A stretch of DNA of 64,000 nt from Rivularia sp. MS3 (GTDB lineage Bacteria; Cyanobacteriota; Cyanobacteriia; Cyanobacteriales; Nostocaceae). A program made the position numbers and the translations under genes. This document shows, piece by piece, positions 26,653 through 35,113 of this stretch. Below the pieces are notes generated by a model that made no database searches, was not told the origin of the DNA, and saw only the letters and a program-made list of their open reading frames with translations. The stretch covers positions 113,854-177,853 of the forward strand of contig JAHCMI010000007.1 of NCBI GenBank assembly GCA_019192545.1. Direction: 5' to 3'. Numbering within the stretch: position 1 is the stretch's first letter; the number at the start of each line of letters is the position of its first letter.

Positions 26653-27453
26653 TTATTCTGAAGTATTTTGGTCACTAGAACGATAATTTCGAGCTAAAAC
26701 CTGATGAATAGCTTCTAATCTTCGTTTTTGGTCTAAAGCAATACAATTCCATCTCCAACGTTCCGACCACATTGAATATTTTCGTAACCTCGTAGTGTAA
26801 TAAGTATTTTGAGGATTAGCACAAATTGAAAATAAACCGACTCGGGAATTTCCTGCTTCAAGCTCCCCATTACGTTTACGAAAAGCTTCAACCCTCGCCC
26901 ATAAAATCGCTTCTTTACCCTTTAATTCTTTCTTCAAAGCATCAGCATATCTTTTAGGAAAAGCATCAGATACGCGAGGAGATGCTTGATTCCATTGGTC
27001 TAAATTATTGATAAATACTTCAATATTTTGTTCTGGATTTATACCAACTGCTTGTATTTTTTTAACTAGTCTAGGAATGCGGCTTCTGGTTCTTTTTAAA
27101 CATACTGCATCAGCATTATCTAAATTATTACCTCCTCTACCTTGGTCGCTACACCAGCCTCTATTGAAAACTCTATTTCCAGGGTCTACATGACCTGAAT
27201 AAAGCTTAGTTTTACTACCATCAAGCTGACAATTTCCTTCAGCCGTACAAATTGCTAATACACCTATAGAAGAGTTATCAGCAAATAAATCTTTTAATTC
27301 GATAGAATATGAAGCATGAGTTGAGGAGATACTTTTTACCCCATCAGAAATAAACTTAATTGCTGGTTTACTTAGTGCAAAACTTGTAACCAAAAATAGC
27401 AATAGAATATTAAGTAAATCCCAGTTGTATCCTAAATTTAGTGAATGCTTCAT
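26653..27453 (-). CDS. Exported or membrane-anchored hypothetical protein of the element
   Basis: This 266-residue protein has one N-terminal hydrophobic segment (about 11-30), then a Cys-containing region (CTAEGNCQLDG, GWCSDQGRGGNNLDNADAVC). A C-terminal helical and aromatic part follows. The GHVDPGNRVFNRGWCSDQGR segment recalls cell-wall-acting proteins of mobile elements, but I cannot name a family. It sits in the same operon as the ATPase gene, so a role in the transfer apparatus is possible. Confidence 0.6.
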   Translation of the reverse strand: MKHSLNLGYNWDLLNILLLFLVTSFALSKPAIKFISDGVKSISSTHASYSIELKDLFADNSSIGVLAICTAEGNCQLDGSKTKLYSGHVDPGNRVFNRGWCSDQGRGGNNLDNADAVCLKRTRSRIPRLVKKIQAVGINPEQNIEVFINNLDQWNQASPRVSDAFPKRYADALKKELKGKEAILWARVEAFRKRNGELEAGNSRVGLFSICANPQNTYYTTRLRKYSMWSERWRWNCIALDQKRRLEAIHQVLARNYRSSDQNTSE

Positions 27454-27490
27454 CCTGAAATTAAAAATAAAATACTAATAAAAATTTTAT

Positions 27491-27919
27491 TTATGTAAAG
27501 AAATCGTATACTAGCAACGAAGCACTAAAAAGCAAAATGAACTGTTTTATAATTAGTGGAAAGCTGCACCATAAATGTAAAGTCTTTTGAATAATATTTG
27601 GTTGCCAAGGGGCTTTAGCTTTCATATGTCCACCATGAATTAACCAATGAGCAAACAGACATAGTGGAAGTACGTCTCTACCTAATTCCTCATGTCCTAA
27701 ATGCTTATAGCCAACCCCTGTATGATGAATATTGTATTTACCATATTTTCTAGGGGCATATTTTCCTATTCTTATCCAAGGAAACAGTGAACATCTGTTG
27801 CCAGATTGTTTTAGCCAGTGATAGTGCTTACTTCTCCAAGCATCGGATTTAATGTATGAATAATAATCGCTTGCTCTAAGATATCTTTTTGTTTTCATTA
27901 TCAATTTCCTACTGGGCAT
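27491..27919 (-). CDS. HNH-like protein with C-terminal membrane helix
   Basis: This 142-residue protein carries a degenerate HNH-type core: YIKSDAWRSKHYHWLKQSGNRC, then NIHHTGVGYKHLGHEELGRD, then PLCLFAHWLIHGG. The zinc-binding CxxC pairs are not complete. A hydrophobic stretch at 118-138 is unusual for an HNH nuclease and suggests membrane attachment. An ATG nearer the core (MKTKRYL, 8 codons in) is an alternative start. Confidence 0.62.
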   Translation of the reverse strand: MPSRKLIMKTKRYLRASDYYSYIKSDAWRSKHYHWLKQSGNRCSLFPWIRIGKYAPRKYGKYNIHHTGVGYKHLGHEELGRDVLPLCLFAHWLIHGGHMKAKAPWQPNIIQKTLHLWCSFPLIIKQFILLFSASLLVYDFFT

Positions 27920-27924
27920 AAAAG

Positions 27925-28788
27925 TTAAAATTTCAATTCTTTCGCTGAAATAAATGTAGTTGAAAATATGAAATTATTATTTGCTTGATAATCGATATCT
28001 TTGTACAAATAACTCATAAACTCTTGATGTCCTTTTATTGTGCGTCCTACTGGACATCCCGCACTTGCATTATCAACAAACTTTTGGTCGCTTCCACTAT
28101 GTTGATTGGCTCCGATTATCGAATATTCTTTTTTATCTCCTTTATCAACTTTGCTATTACGATTGAAGTCCCGAATTATATTTACTGGTGCAACTTGGAC
28201 TAGTGCAATCTCACGACCTTTATGTTTTCCAATGCGCCAAGCCTTATAATGTCCCGGTACTTGTATTTGCGCTGCACCCTCCTGCTTCATAGGTTTTTTG
28301 GTATAATAATTTCCCGGTTCTATACTTGCTTCCCAAGCTCCGACTAACCGAGGAGTAGGATTTACTTCTACTAAAAATCGTGAATCATTGAATTGATTTG
28401 GTTTGTTGTCATTTTTTATGCCTGATGGGAACATACCTTGAACATAGAAGATGTTGTAGCGGCGTTCTCCAGTTCGGACTTCCCACTTTTGGCTGTGTGC
28501 GTAATTTACAAGTGCAGCAGCTATTTTATCCGCTTCTTTTGGTTGATTGATGGTTGTTGAAAAACTAATACCAGCGATACGGTTTAATTGAAGTTTGGCT
28601 TCAAACCATTGATTTATATCAGGATGTAGAATGGCGATCGCCATAACTAAAGACAATCCAAAACAGCAAATTCTTCCCCTTGCTTGAGATAATTGGAGTT
28701 GACGGTATGCTTCTTCAGATGCCTTAATTTCTTGATACTGAATCTCTACTGGGAGATATTTGAGTAACTCTTCGGATTGAAATGACAT
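27925..28788 (-). CDS. Membrane-anchored protein with conserved NASAGCPVGR motif
   Basis: The 287-residue protein has one transmembrane helix near residue 40-57, then a soluble domain. Notable motifs are IFYVQGMFPSG, VGAWEASIEPGNYYT, GHYKAWRIGKHKGREIALVQ and NASAGCPVGRTIKGHQEFM. The Cys in an SAGC context preceded by HxG-type segments recalls L,D-transpeptidase-like folds. I do not recognise the family with certainty. It overlaps the upstream small ORF by 43 bp. Confidence 0.6.
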   Translation of the reverse strand: MSFQSEELLKYLPVEIQYQEIKASEEAYRQLQLSQARGRICCFGLSLVMAIAILHPDINQWFEAKLQLNRIAGISFSTTINQPKEADKIAAALVNYAHSQKWEVRTGERRYNIFYVQGMFPSGIKNDNKPNQFNDSRFLVEVNPTPRLVGAWEASIEPGNYYTKKPMKQEGAAQIQVPGHYKAWRIGKHKGREIALVQVAPVNIIRDFNRNSKVDKGDKKEYSIIGANQHSGSDQKFVDNASAGCPVGRTIKGHQEFMSYLYKDIDYQANNNFIFSTTFISAKELKF

Positions 28789-29054
28789 TTAGCATTTTTG
28801 TTGTAAGCATCTAATAGTGTTTGACAATTCGATGACTCATCTAATTTCTGAAGGTTAAGTGGGAGTGAGGATTCAGAGTGCATCAACTTTCTTAAATCCG
28901 AGTGGATATCTGTAGTAAGTGTTGCAATTAATGGTCGCGTATTTGGAATTAAAGCAAACGAACCATAGCCAGGACTAGCCATATCTAGAATAAATACAAC
29001 AAATACAGTACTACTAATAAGAAAGCTTGATGCAGGAACCCTCACCCAATTCAT
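28746..29054 (-). CDS. Small exported hypothetical protein of the element
   Basis: The 102-residue protein has a signal/anchor segment (about 9-25) and a short soluble tail with two Cys (SNCQTLL, NAKCHFN). It lies within the operon, 3 bp after the preceding gene's stop, and overlaps the following gene by 43 bp. Tight packing supports translation. No family is recognised. Confidence 0.5.
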   Translation of the reverse strand: MNWVRVPASSFLISSTVFVVFILDMASPGYGSFALIPNTRPLIATLTTDIHSDLRKLMHSESSLPLNLQKLDESSNCQTLLDAYNKNAKCHFNPKSYSNISQ

Positions 29055-29057
29055 ACT

Positions 29058-29723
29058 TTAATTTCTCCCTGTTGGTTGATACTGACTATTACCAGTCCAA
29101 TTAGTCAAAGGTAAAGTTGTCTGTTTTGGCTGCTGCACGTTGAGTGGTGGTTGTTCCCAATTATTCGATTCAACAGTCTGTAGACGTACAGCCCTATCCA
29201 AGCTATCTCCTGCTCCAGTTGCCACTTGACCAAACCCATTCCAAACACCATTCGCGACGGGTTTACCGGCATTAACGACACCATGACCAAATCGGACTGG
29301 GGTTGAAGTATTCTGCGGCAATTGTCGGGGATTGCGAGTTGCAATTAATCCCCCCAAAAAGAATTGAGCAACCCAGGAACCGACAACTAAAGTACCTATA
29401 CTCATGCTCCAAAAGGCAAAAGAACGCCAAGGTTTGAAAGGATTAGTATGATTGGCAACAGTACCCAAAGTTCCTATTGCAGCGTTCGCTCCATTCTCCA
29501 TAGCCGGAGTTACTCCACGACTACAATTTTGACTCCAGTTATAAGCTTTTCTTGCATAACGTCCAGCATTATAGGCGCGATTATTCCAACGGTTATTGTA
29601 AGAATATTGGTCGTTATAACCATCATCAAACTCTTCATAGTTAGTGTCTATGACATTTTGGTCTAACTCATGGCTTGAAGCTAATTGTGGTACATTGCTT
29701 CCTCTAAATTTTTTTCTCACCAT
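29058..29723 (-). CDS. Membrane protein of the element, Asn/Tyr-rich N-terminus
   Basis: This 221-residue protein has an Asn/Tyr/Arg-rich first third (NVIDTNYEEFDDGYNDQYS), one membrane segment around 103-128 and a Gly/Asn/Gln-rich tail. Domain identity is unknown. It lies between the P-loop ATPase gene and small secreted-protein genes, which fits a structural part of a secretion or transfer apparatus. Confidence 0.6.
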   Translation of the reverse strand: MVRKKFRGSNVPQLASSHELDQNVIDTNYEEFDDGYNDQYSYNNRWNNRAYNAGRYARKAYNWSQNCSRGVTPAMENGANAAIGTLGTVANHTNPFKPWRSFAFWSMSIGTLVVGSWVAQFFLGGLIATRNPRQLPQNTSTPVRFGHGVVNAGKPVANGVWNGFGQVATGAGDSLDRAVRLQTVESNNWEQPPLNVQQPKQTTLPLTNWTGNSQYQPTGRN

Positions 29724-29791
29724 TTTTATTACTCCTAATTAATAATTTAAATTACGTAAAACTTACAATGCTGCTAATAAGTGAAAGTTAA

Positions 29792-31180
29792 TTATTCTGG
29801 CTCTCCATCGGAATCCCAGATATCCTCTTGCTCAATTAGTTTTTGACGAAACTGTTCGGTATCTGTGACTGACGATGAACTTTCTTCTGGCTGTGTATTT
29901 TTAGCTGTAGCTGGAAGATACAAATACTGAGGACAGTATTTTTGAACGAGTTGGATGTAGTTATATCGGTCTTTTCCATCAATTCGAGTTGCAGGTGGTC
30001 CTTGCATCCAATTCGGAATTTCAATTCTCGTCTTCTCTCTTTCACCTCCATCTGGACGAATCAAATAAGCCCAACCCGCACAACGCTTATTACCTTCAAC
30101 ATTAGTATCGGTAATAGCTTGAGCGTAGAGCCAAACAATTGCATCTTTGATGGTTTGAGATTTACCCGCGAGAGCTTTTGCACCACCTAACATAGCTTGA
30201 GTATCCCCGTGACTTGCAAAAGAGACAGACATATTAGCTTGTCGCAAAAATTGCACTACTGCTTCCCAGAACTTCGGCATAACAGTAGAATCAATCGTAT
30301 CTATTTCGCTCGAATAATTAGACATCTCGTCAAGCGATAGATGCAAGTGATAATCATCAAACGGCTCGTACTCCTTAGTTTCATCGCCAGCTTCTGCTAT
30401 TCTCCAAAATGCAATACGAGTAAATTCGCGAATAGCATTTGTAGCTTCGACAAATTTATAACCACGTCCAAAAACTTTGATTCCTTTCCACTGTTGACCT
30501 TTAGCGAAAGGATTTACCATCCATACTAGATGACCCAGCTTTATGTGTTCGGCAATTAGATAACCCAGCTTTGAGGTTTTTCCACTGCCTTTTTCTTTAC
30601 CAACAATTCCAACCGTATTTTCATAGACTAATGATTTGACCTCAGTATATTTATCCTCAGAGCTACTTTGCGGCTTCAAATTGCTCGGACTATGAGGATA
30701 ATTAGATATGGAATTATGTTGTCCACCTGAAGGGGAAAAATTTGGAACTTCATGTGACCAAGATTTTTCAGCTTTCTCCTCTTCAATAGGCTTTTGAATT
30801 TGGTTAGGAATTCTAGTACTCAAGAATGAAGAGTGATTGTCTTGTAATGATTCTATTTCTTGAGAATTACTTTGTACGGGAACGTCGCTCGGCAAAATGT
30901 TTTGAGAGGGAGCCAATAAAAACTGAGCTTGTGTACTCCGTTTTTTACTCGCTAACTCCCAAAACACTAAACTTGATGTGCCTAATACTGCAATAACTGC
31001 ACCACCAAATCGTAGAAAAGACTTTGCTGGTTCCGGCATTTCCACTTCTACTATTTGCTGTTGTGTAGAATATGGTGTTCTTGATTGTTGAATTGTGTTA
31101 GTGCCAAAACTGCTAGTAAACATCCAACCTCCCATTAGCAGAGTTATGGGTGCGAATATTAGTTTATTAGTCATTTTCAC
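29792..31180 (-). CDS. FtsK/T4CP-like P-loop ATPase
   Basis: The 462-residue protein has two N-terminal hydrophobic segments (about 8-24 and 52-70), a disordered Ser/Pro/Gln-rich linker and an ATPase domain from about residue 185. Walker A is GKEKGSGKTSK (about 192-202) and the Walker B-like segment is HLHLSLDEMS (about 278-288). This layout resembles coupling proteins or virion-type DNA-pumping ATPases of plasmids and integrative elements. It overlaps the upstream membrane-protein gene by 14 bp. It is the most informative sign that the operon belongs to a transferable element. Confidence 0.72.
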   Translation of the reverse strand: MKMTNKLIFAPITLLMGGWMFTSSFGTNTIQQSRTPYSTQQQIVEVEMPEPAKSFLRFGGAVIAVLGTSSLVFWELASKKRSTQAQFLLAPSQNILPSDVPVQSNSQEIESLQDNHSSFLSTRIPNQIQKPIEEEKAEKSWSHEVPNFSPSGGQHNSISNYPHSPSNLKPQSSSEDKYTEVKSLVYENTVGIVGKEKGSGKTSKLGYLIAEHIKLGHLVWMVNPFAKGQQWKGIKVFGRGYKFVEATNAIREFTRIAFWRIAEAGDETKEYEPFDDYHLHLSLDEMSNYSSEIDTIDSTVMPKFWEAVVQFLRQANMSVSFASHGDTQAMLGGAKALAGKSQTIKDAIVWLYAQAITDTNVEGNKRCAGWAYLIRPDGGEREKTRIEIPNWMQGPPATRIDGKDRYNYIQLVQKYCPQYLYLPATAKNTQPEESSSSVTDTEQFRQKLIEQEDIWDSDGEPE

Positions 31181-32132
31181 CCCCTTTGAGTTTGGTTGAG
31201 GGTTTGTCTTCTGGTACTTTTTGTTTACTGGATGGAGTCGCGGGGATTGGTTCTGGTTCTAATTGTTGATAATCGGATATCTGTGCATCTTTGGGGCTTG
31301 CTTTTTTGCCAAACCAATCAGTCTTTTCAAGCTCGGATGCAACTGGATTTAACCCTTTAACACGCAATGCTTCCAACATCGCAGCTTTCACTTCGTCTAA
31401 TTTAAGCCTTGTATTTTGTGCAATCGTAACTAAATTGAACCGCTGTGTTGTTTCTCGCCTGCTATTTGATATGATATTTAGCTTGACTAAACCACTAGCA
31501 GCAAGTTCGGCAGAATCGATTGGAATAGTTACCCAAGAACCCGTACTGGGGTCAACATACTTTAGTTCTGCTTCTTTTCCCGATGCACCAAGATTAATTC
31601 TTTTCAAAGCTTCAATTTCAGAATTCAGATTAATTACCTCTTCGTGTTGGTTATAAGCTGGGTCCTCTTTCTGGTTTTGAATGGCAATAACGGAATTACG
31701 ATATCTTGCGCTTGCTTCCAAAACGACTGCTTGCAATAAACCAGGATTGCTTACCATCCCCGAGCTATAATCATTACGGGTTAAGTATTCTCGGAAGTTA
31801 CTATGGGCTGCTTCCAAATTCTGAGACTTTTGTAAAAGTGCTGAGTATGCTTCTTGTTCGGAATTGGGTTTTGATGAACTTTGATTAGACAGAGTTGTTG
31901 CAATAGCAGCAATAACGACCAAAATTACTGTTGCAACGAAAATAGACATCAACCAGGGATTGGTTAGCAAAGAATCTAAGTTTCCTGATTGAATGAGATT
32001 AATAAAGCTAGGTGATGCAGCACTTGTGTGTACTTGTCCGTGAGGATTTGGCACCCAGCTTTCATCAAAATCATCTGTTGGATGTTGATTATTTTGATAA
32101 TTTGGATTTTGTTGTTGATGTTGAAATTGCAT
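31167..32132 (-). CDS. Membrane protein with coiled-coil region, element operon
   Basis: The 321-residue protein has a Gln/Asn-rich start, one transmembrane helix (about 60-82), and a helical region (about 95-180). A winged-helix-like segment follows (about 215-260, RFNLVTIAQNTRLKLDEVKAAML), then a Lys/Pro-rich tail. It overlaps both neighbours, indicating translational coupling with the ATPase. The function is unknown. Confidence 0.65.
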   Translation of the reverse strand: MQFQHQQQNPNYQNNQHPTDDFDESWVPNPHGQVHTSAASPSFINLIQSGNLDSLLTNPWLMSIFVATVILVVIAAIATTLSNQSSSKPNSEQEAYSALLQKSQNLEAAHSNFREYLTRNDYSSGMVSNPGLLQAVVLEASARYRNSVIAIQNQKEDPAYNQHEEVINLNSEIEALKRINLGASGKEAELKYVDPSTGSWVTIPIDSAELAASGLVKLNIISNSRRETTQRFNLVTIAQNTRLKLDEVKAAMLEALRVKGLNPVASELEKTDWFGKKASPKDAQISDYQQLEPEPIPATPSSKQKVPEDKPSTKLKGGEND

Positions 32133-32558
32133 CGCTCTTCAAAACCTGTTTTCTATAGTGCCTCAAGATTAGTGCTGCGACAATTCCCCCCAAAATAGTT
32201 CCAGCAATCCCAGCAGTCATAATTTTGACAAAAACTGGTTTTGGTGGAGAAGTAATAGAAACAGCTATTGTTGCAACTGTAGTTGTAGTTGTGATTGCAG
32301 CAGTAGTTGCAACAAATCCCCCTTCAGTCATAAAATCAGCAATCGTTCGACGTTCATTAACTACAGCTTTATTAACCGTTGGTGTAATTGCAGTTAAGGC
32401 TGCGGTTGCTAATTTTGGTGCAGCCTCAACTACTTCTTCGACGATGGGGATGTTGATGTATTCGTTTTCTGTGTTGAAGGTAACGCTGTCTTTCGAGATG
32501 CTGCTAACATCGGATGTTCTTGTTCCTCCCAGTTGATTGAATTTCCCAAAAAATTTTG
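32089..32558 (-). CDS. Downstream frame without start codon: small membrane protein or frameshift product
   Basis: An ATG-started ORF of 80 residues spans 32331-32089 and includes a transmembrane helix (VFVKIMTAGIAGTILGGIV). The same frame is open and protein-like for a further 75 codons upstream (IPIVEEVVEAAPKLATAALT and more) to a stop just before 32558. That stretch has no ATG, GTG or TTG. The likely product is therefore a fusion with the 208-residue ORF upstream through a -1 shift, or the gene carries a one-base deletion near 32490. The coordinates given cover the whole open -1 frame. Confidence 0.6.
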
Positions 32559-33056
32559 CTCAAACTGAGTCTCAACAGCATCAAAAGCTTTATCAAAACC
32601 AGCAACTGTTTGATTTTGATTGATAGATGATGCTTCCGTACCGTTCATAATCAAATCCTGAGTTTGGCGTAAAAAAGCTTCTCTAAATAATGCGTAACCA
32701 ACCTCAGATATGGATTGGGATTTTAACAACAACTGGTACAAATCGTAATGGTAGCTTCCAACATTTAACTGTTCTGGTGAAGTGCCGATACGCTGCTTGA
32801 AAAATTCATCTAAGTTGAATCTTTCACCCAAAGCTTTTTGTTGAGTTTGTACTTCGTTCTTCAATCGCACTAATTCTTGAATGCCTTCAAAAATGCTCAC
32901 ATTTCTTTCTTTACAAGCATTAACAAATACTTTGACTTCACTAAAACTTTTGTCATTAATTGAATTATTGACAATTGCTATATCTAAAGCTTGACAAATA
33001 GCTTTAAAATCAGAAACGGGTATTTCAAGCTGCTGCACCGCTGTTGACAGATTCAT
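32430..33056 (-). CDS. Element protein, 208 residues; C-terminus may be bypassed by -1 frameshift
   Basis: This helical protein (LDIAIVNNSINDKSFSEVKV and so on) has no recognised domain. It ends with a low-complexity tail, ALPSTQKTNTSTSPSSKK, that looks like out-of-frame reading. In the -1 frame the sequence after residue about 190 continues as KDSVTFNTENEYINIPIVEE. A slippery heptamer A-AAT-TTT followed by T-TTT-TTG lies in frame at 32556-32547, where the -1 frame opens. It overlaps the upstream HTH gene by 32 bp. Confidence 0.65.
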   Translation of the reverse strand: MNLSTAVQQLEIPVSDFKAICQALDIAIVNNSINDKSFSEVKVFVNACKERNVSIFEGIQELVRLKNEVQTQQKALGERFNLDEFFKQRIGTSPEQLNVGSYHYDLYQLLLKSQSISEVGYALFREAFLRQTQDLIMNGTEASSINQNQTVAGFDKAFDAVETQFEQNFLGNSINWEEQEHPMLAASRKTALPSTQKTNTSTSPSSKK

Positions 33057-33414
33057 TGCTTTTCTCCTCGATTAATTTTTCAATTAAAATTTTTACGAAA
33101 AAAGAGTCTTGCTCTTGGGGTGTTAAAAACTCAGTTAAGAAACTATATAAGTCAGTACGTCGCACTTCTTGAACATATAATTTCAATCCACCTCTGTTGA
33201 CCACTTCTTCGACATAATCGAACTGACCAATTCTTAGAAATCGATTAGCTACGTGAAAACAAGCTAGTAACTCTAAATCTAAGCAACTGAAGAAACTTCT
33301 TCTCTTCGGGATTTTTATGTCGGCTAGCTTGCACCAGTTTCTCACAGTTGTTGTGCTGACTTTTAATTCTTGCGCTAAGGACGATTGAGTGTAAAGTTTT
33401 TGTGCATATTTCAT
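33025..33414 (-). CDS. MerR-like HTH protein, first gene of element operon
   Basis: The 129-residue protein has an N-terminal helix-turn-helix (about 9-32, LYTQSSLAQELKVSTTTVRNWCKLADI) and a helical remainder. As the first gene of a minus-strand run it may regulate the operon; the 208-bp region upstream (33415-33622) would hold the promoter. The family is not named with certainty. Confidence 0.7.
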   Translation of the reverse strand: MKYAQKLYTQSSLAQELKVSTTTVRNWCKLADIKIPKRRSFFSCLDLELLACFHVANRFLRIGQFDYVEEVVNRGGLKLYVQEVRRTDLYSFLTEFLTPQEQDSFFVKILIEKLIEEKSNESVNSGAAA

Positions 33415-33622
33415 GAATAAAACGAAAAACTTTTCTACAGTTATTCTGATGTTTAACTAAATTAACAGTTATATTTAGTTAAAATATTCGATTACTTTTA
33501 TTAAACAATAAAATAAAAACTTTAGTGTCAAGTTATACGCAATTGTTCGGTAGTTTATTGCTGACAATAAAAAACACCAAAGTAAAAAACTTTGGTGCTG
33601 CGATTTTATTTTTAGAGCATTA

Positions 33623-34321
33623 TTAATTGCTAGGTAAATTATCAGGGTCAACGCCCAAAGAGCGTAAATGCTGTGCTAATTTTTCTGCTTTTTCTTCTGC
33701 GGTTAAATAACGATTTCCACTTTCGTCATACCAAGATAAAAATTCCTGTTCAATTCCACCAATTTCACCTTGATGTCTTCCAATTCCTAAACCAATTTCT
33801 GGTAGCCATAATGGTTCTTTAATTTGTAACTCGTAATTACCATCTACCAACTTATAAACGGACAGTGGTTGATGTTGGTCGCGCTGCCAATATTCGGGGT
33901 TGTAAATTACGTAGTAAAGTACGCCAAGTTTTCGATAAATTTCTAATTTTTCGTCGTATTCATTACCTGGAGTGTACGATACGATTTCCAACGTTAGTAT
34001 TGGTACTATGTCACCTTCTTCCCAAACAGCATAGCTTCTCCGAGATTTTCCACCTTTTTTACGTTCCACCCCTAAGCTGAGAAATCCATCTGGGACTACA
34101 GGTACTCTCGGATTAGCACCTGTAGTATGGTAAATTGCCATATCTACGCCGAAAAACCAATCAGTACGGTTTGCCCAAATTGAGTTAAGTAGGAATAGTA
34201 GGATATTGGGCAGAAAATTCTGGTCTTCGTTATCTACTGGAATATCGTCCGAGCAAGCTAATTCGTCAGTGCTTGGTAGCTCTATGAGTTTAAGGTTGTC
34301 TGAAAGCATGGCATTACCCAT
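33623..34321 (-). CDS. Uma2-family (DUF820) PD-(D/E)XK-like protein
   Basis: The 232-residue protein shows Uma2/DUF820 features: a central VPDGFLSLGVER with the acidic residue, then ILTLEIVSYTPGNEYDEKLEIYRKLGVLYYVIYNPE, and a C-terminal YLTAEEKAEKLAQHLRSLGVDPDNLP tail. The family is very abundant in cyanobacteria and has a restriction-endonuclease-like fold; its biological role is unclear. It stands alone within the integrated region. Confidence 0.88.
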   Translation of the reverse strand: MGNAMLSDNLKLIELPSTDELACSDDIPVDNEDQNFLPNILLFLLNSIWANRTDWFFGVDMAIYHTTGANPRVPVVPDGFLSLGVERKKGGKSRRSYAVWEEGDIVPILTLEIVSYTPGNEYDEKLEIYRKLGVLYYVIYNPEYWQRDQHQPLSVYKLVDGNYELQIKEPLWLPEIGLGIGRHQGEIGGIEQEFLSWYDESGNRYLTAEEKAEKLAQHLRSLGVDPDNLPSN

Positions 34322-34422
34322 GTATAGTACACAGCCGGGTATTTTGCATTAATTATAAGCAATTGATTAAGAATAGATTTTATTTTTTAGGCAAATTTTG
34401 CAATTGGAAGATTAAATGATTT

Positions 34423-34995
34423 TTATTTAGAAAAACTTAACCAATTAAATACATCTTCAACCGTAAGTTTCCAATCTTGTAAAACATCTAATACCGGTAA
34501 AATATCAAGACCTTCCTTTACTTCTGGTAATTGATTGGGTTGAAAAACTGTAATTGATTTATCATCAGCATCAATAAAATAACCTAACTTCGTGCCATTT
34601 TTGATGCAAAATGTAATTTTACGAATCACCTTGCTTGCAGATTGTTCTGGTGAAAGAATTTCAATTATCCAATCGGGGGGAATTTCAAATTTATTCGCAA
34701 TCTGACCGTTCTCATCTAAAGGAATATTTTCCCATTCAAACACTGCAATATCTGGAACTATAGATTTACCTGAGAATGTACAGCGTAATTCTGTTAGCGC
34801 TAGTGCTAACTTTTTAGGCTCTCCCGCTTGGTTAATGGCAGTAGATAAACAAGTTTGTAATCGGCTGTGTTTTCCTTGTGGCATTGGTTTTTGGTAGATT
34901 TTCCCATCAATATATTCATTCGCGGGTTTTGTCTCTGGTAGTTGTAAAAATTCTTCTAAGGTGGGCACTGAAGTTGACCCGATAGTTAATGTCAT
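34423..34995 (-). CDS. Uma2-family (DUF820) PD-(D/E)XK-like protein
   Basis: The 190-residue protein has the classical Uma2 layout: TLEEFLQLPETKPANEYIDG at the start, GKSIVPDIAVFEW with the catalytic-type Asp, and PPDWIIEILSPEQSASKVIRKI with the Glu. The tail GYFIDADDKSITVFQPN is also typical. It is a different subgroup from its neighbour at 33623. Confidence 0.9.
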   Translation of the reverse strand: MTLTIGSTSVPTLEEFLQLPETKPANEYIDGKIYQKPMPQGKHSRLQTCLSTAINQAGEPKKLALALTELRCTFSGKSIVPDIAVFEWENIPLDENGQIANKFEIPPDWIIEILSPEQSASKVIRKITFCIKNGTKLGYFIDADDKSITVFQPNQLPEVKEGLDILPVLDVLQDWKLTVEDVFNWLSFSK

Positions 34996-35113
34996 TAGCT
35001 ATAGTTCCTTAACCAATTGCACTTTTATTTTACATTTTATAAATTTTACAATGAAGCTTTTTGGTCTTATTTATCCGGAGGGGTTATTAATTAGCCCTCC
35101 GGATAATTTTAAT

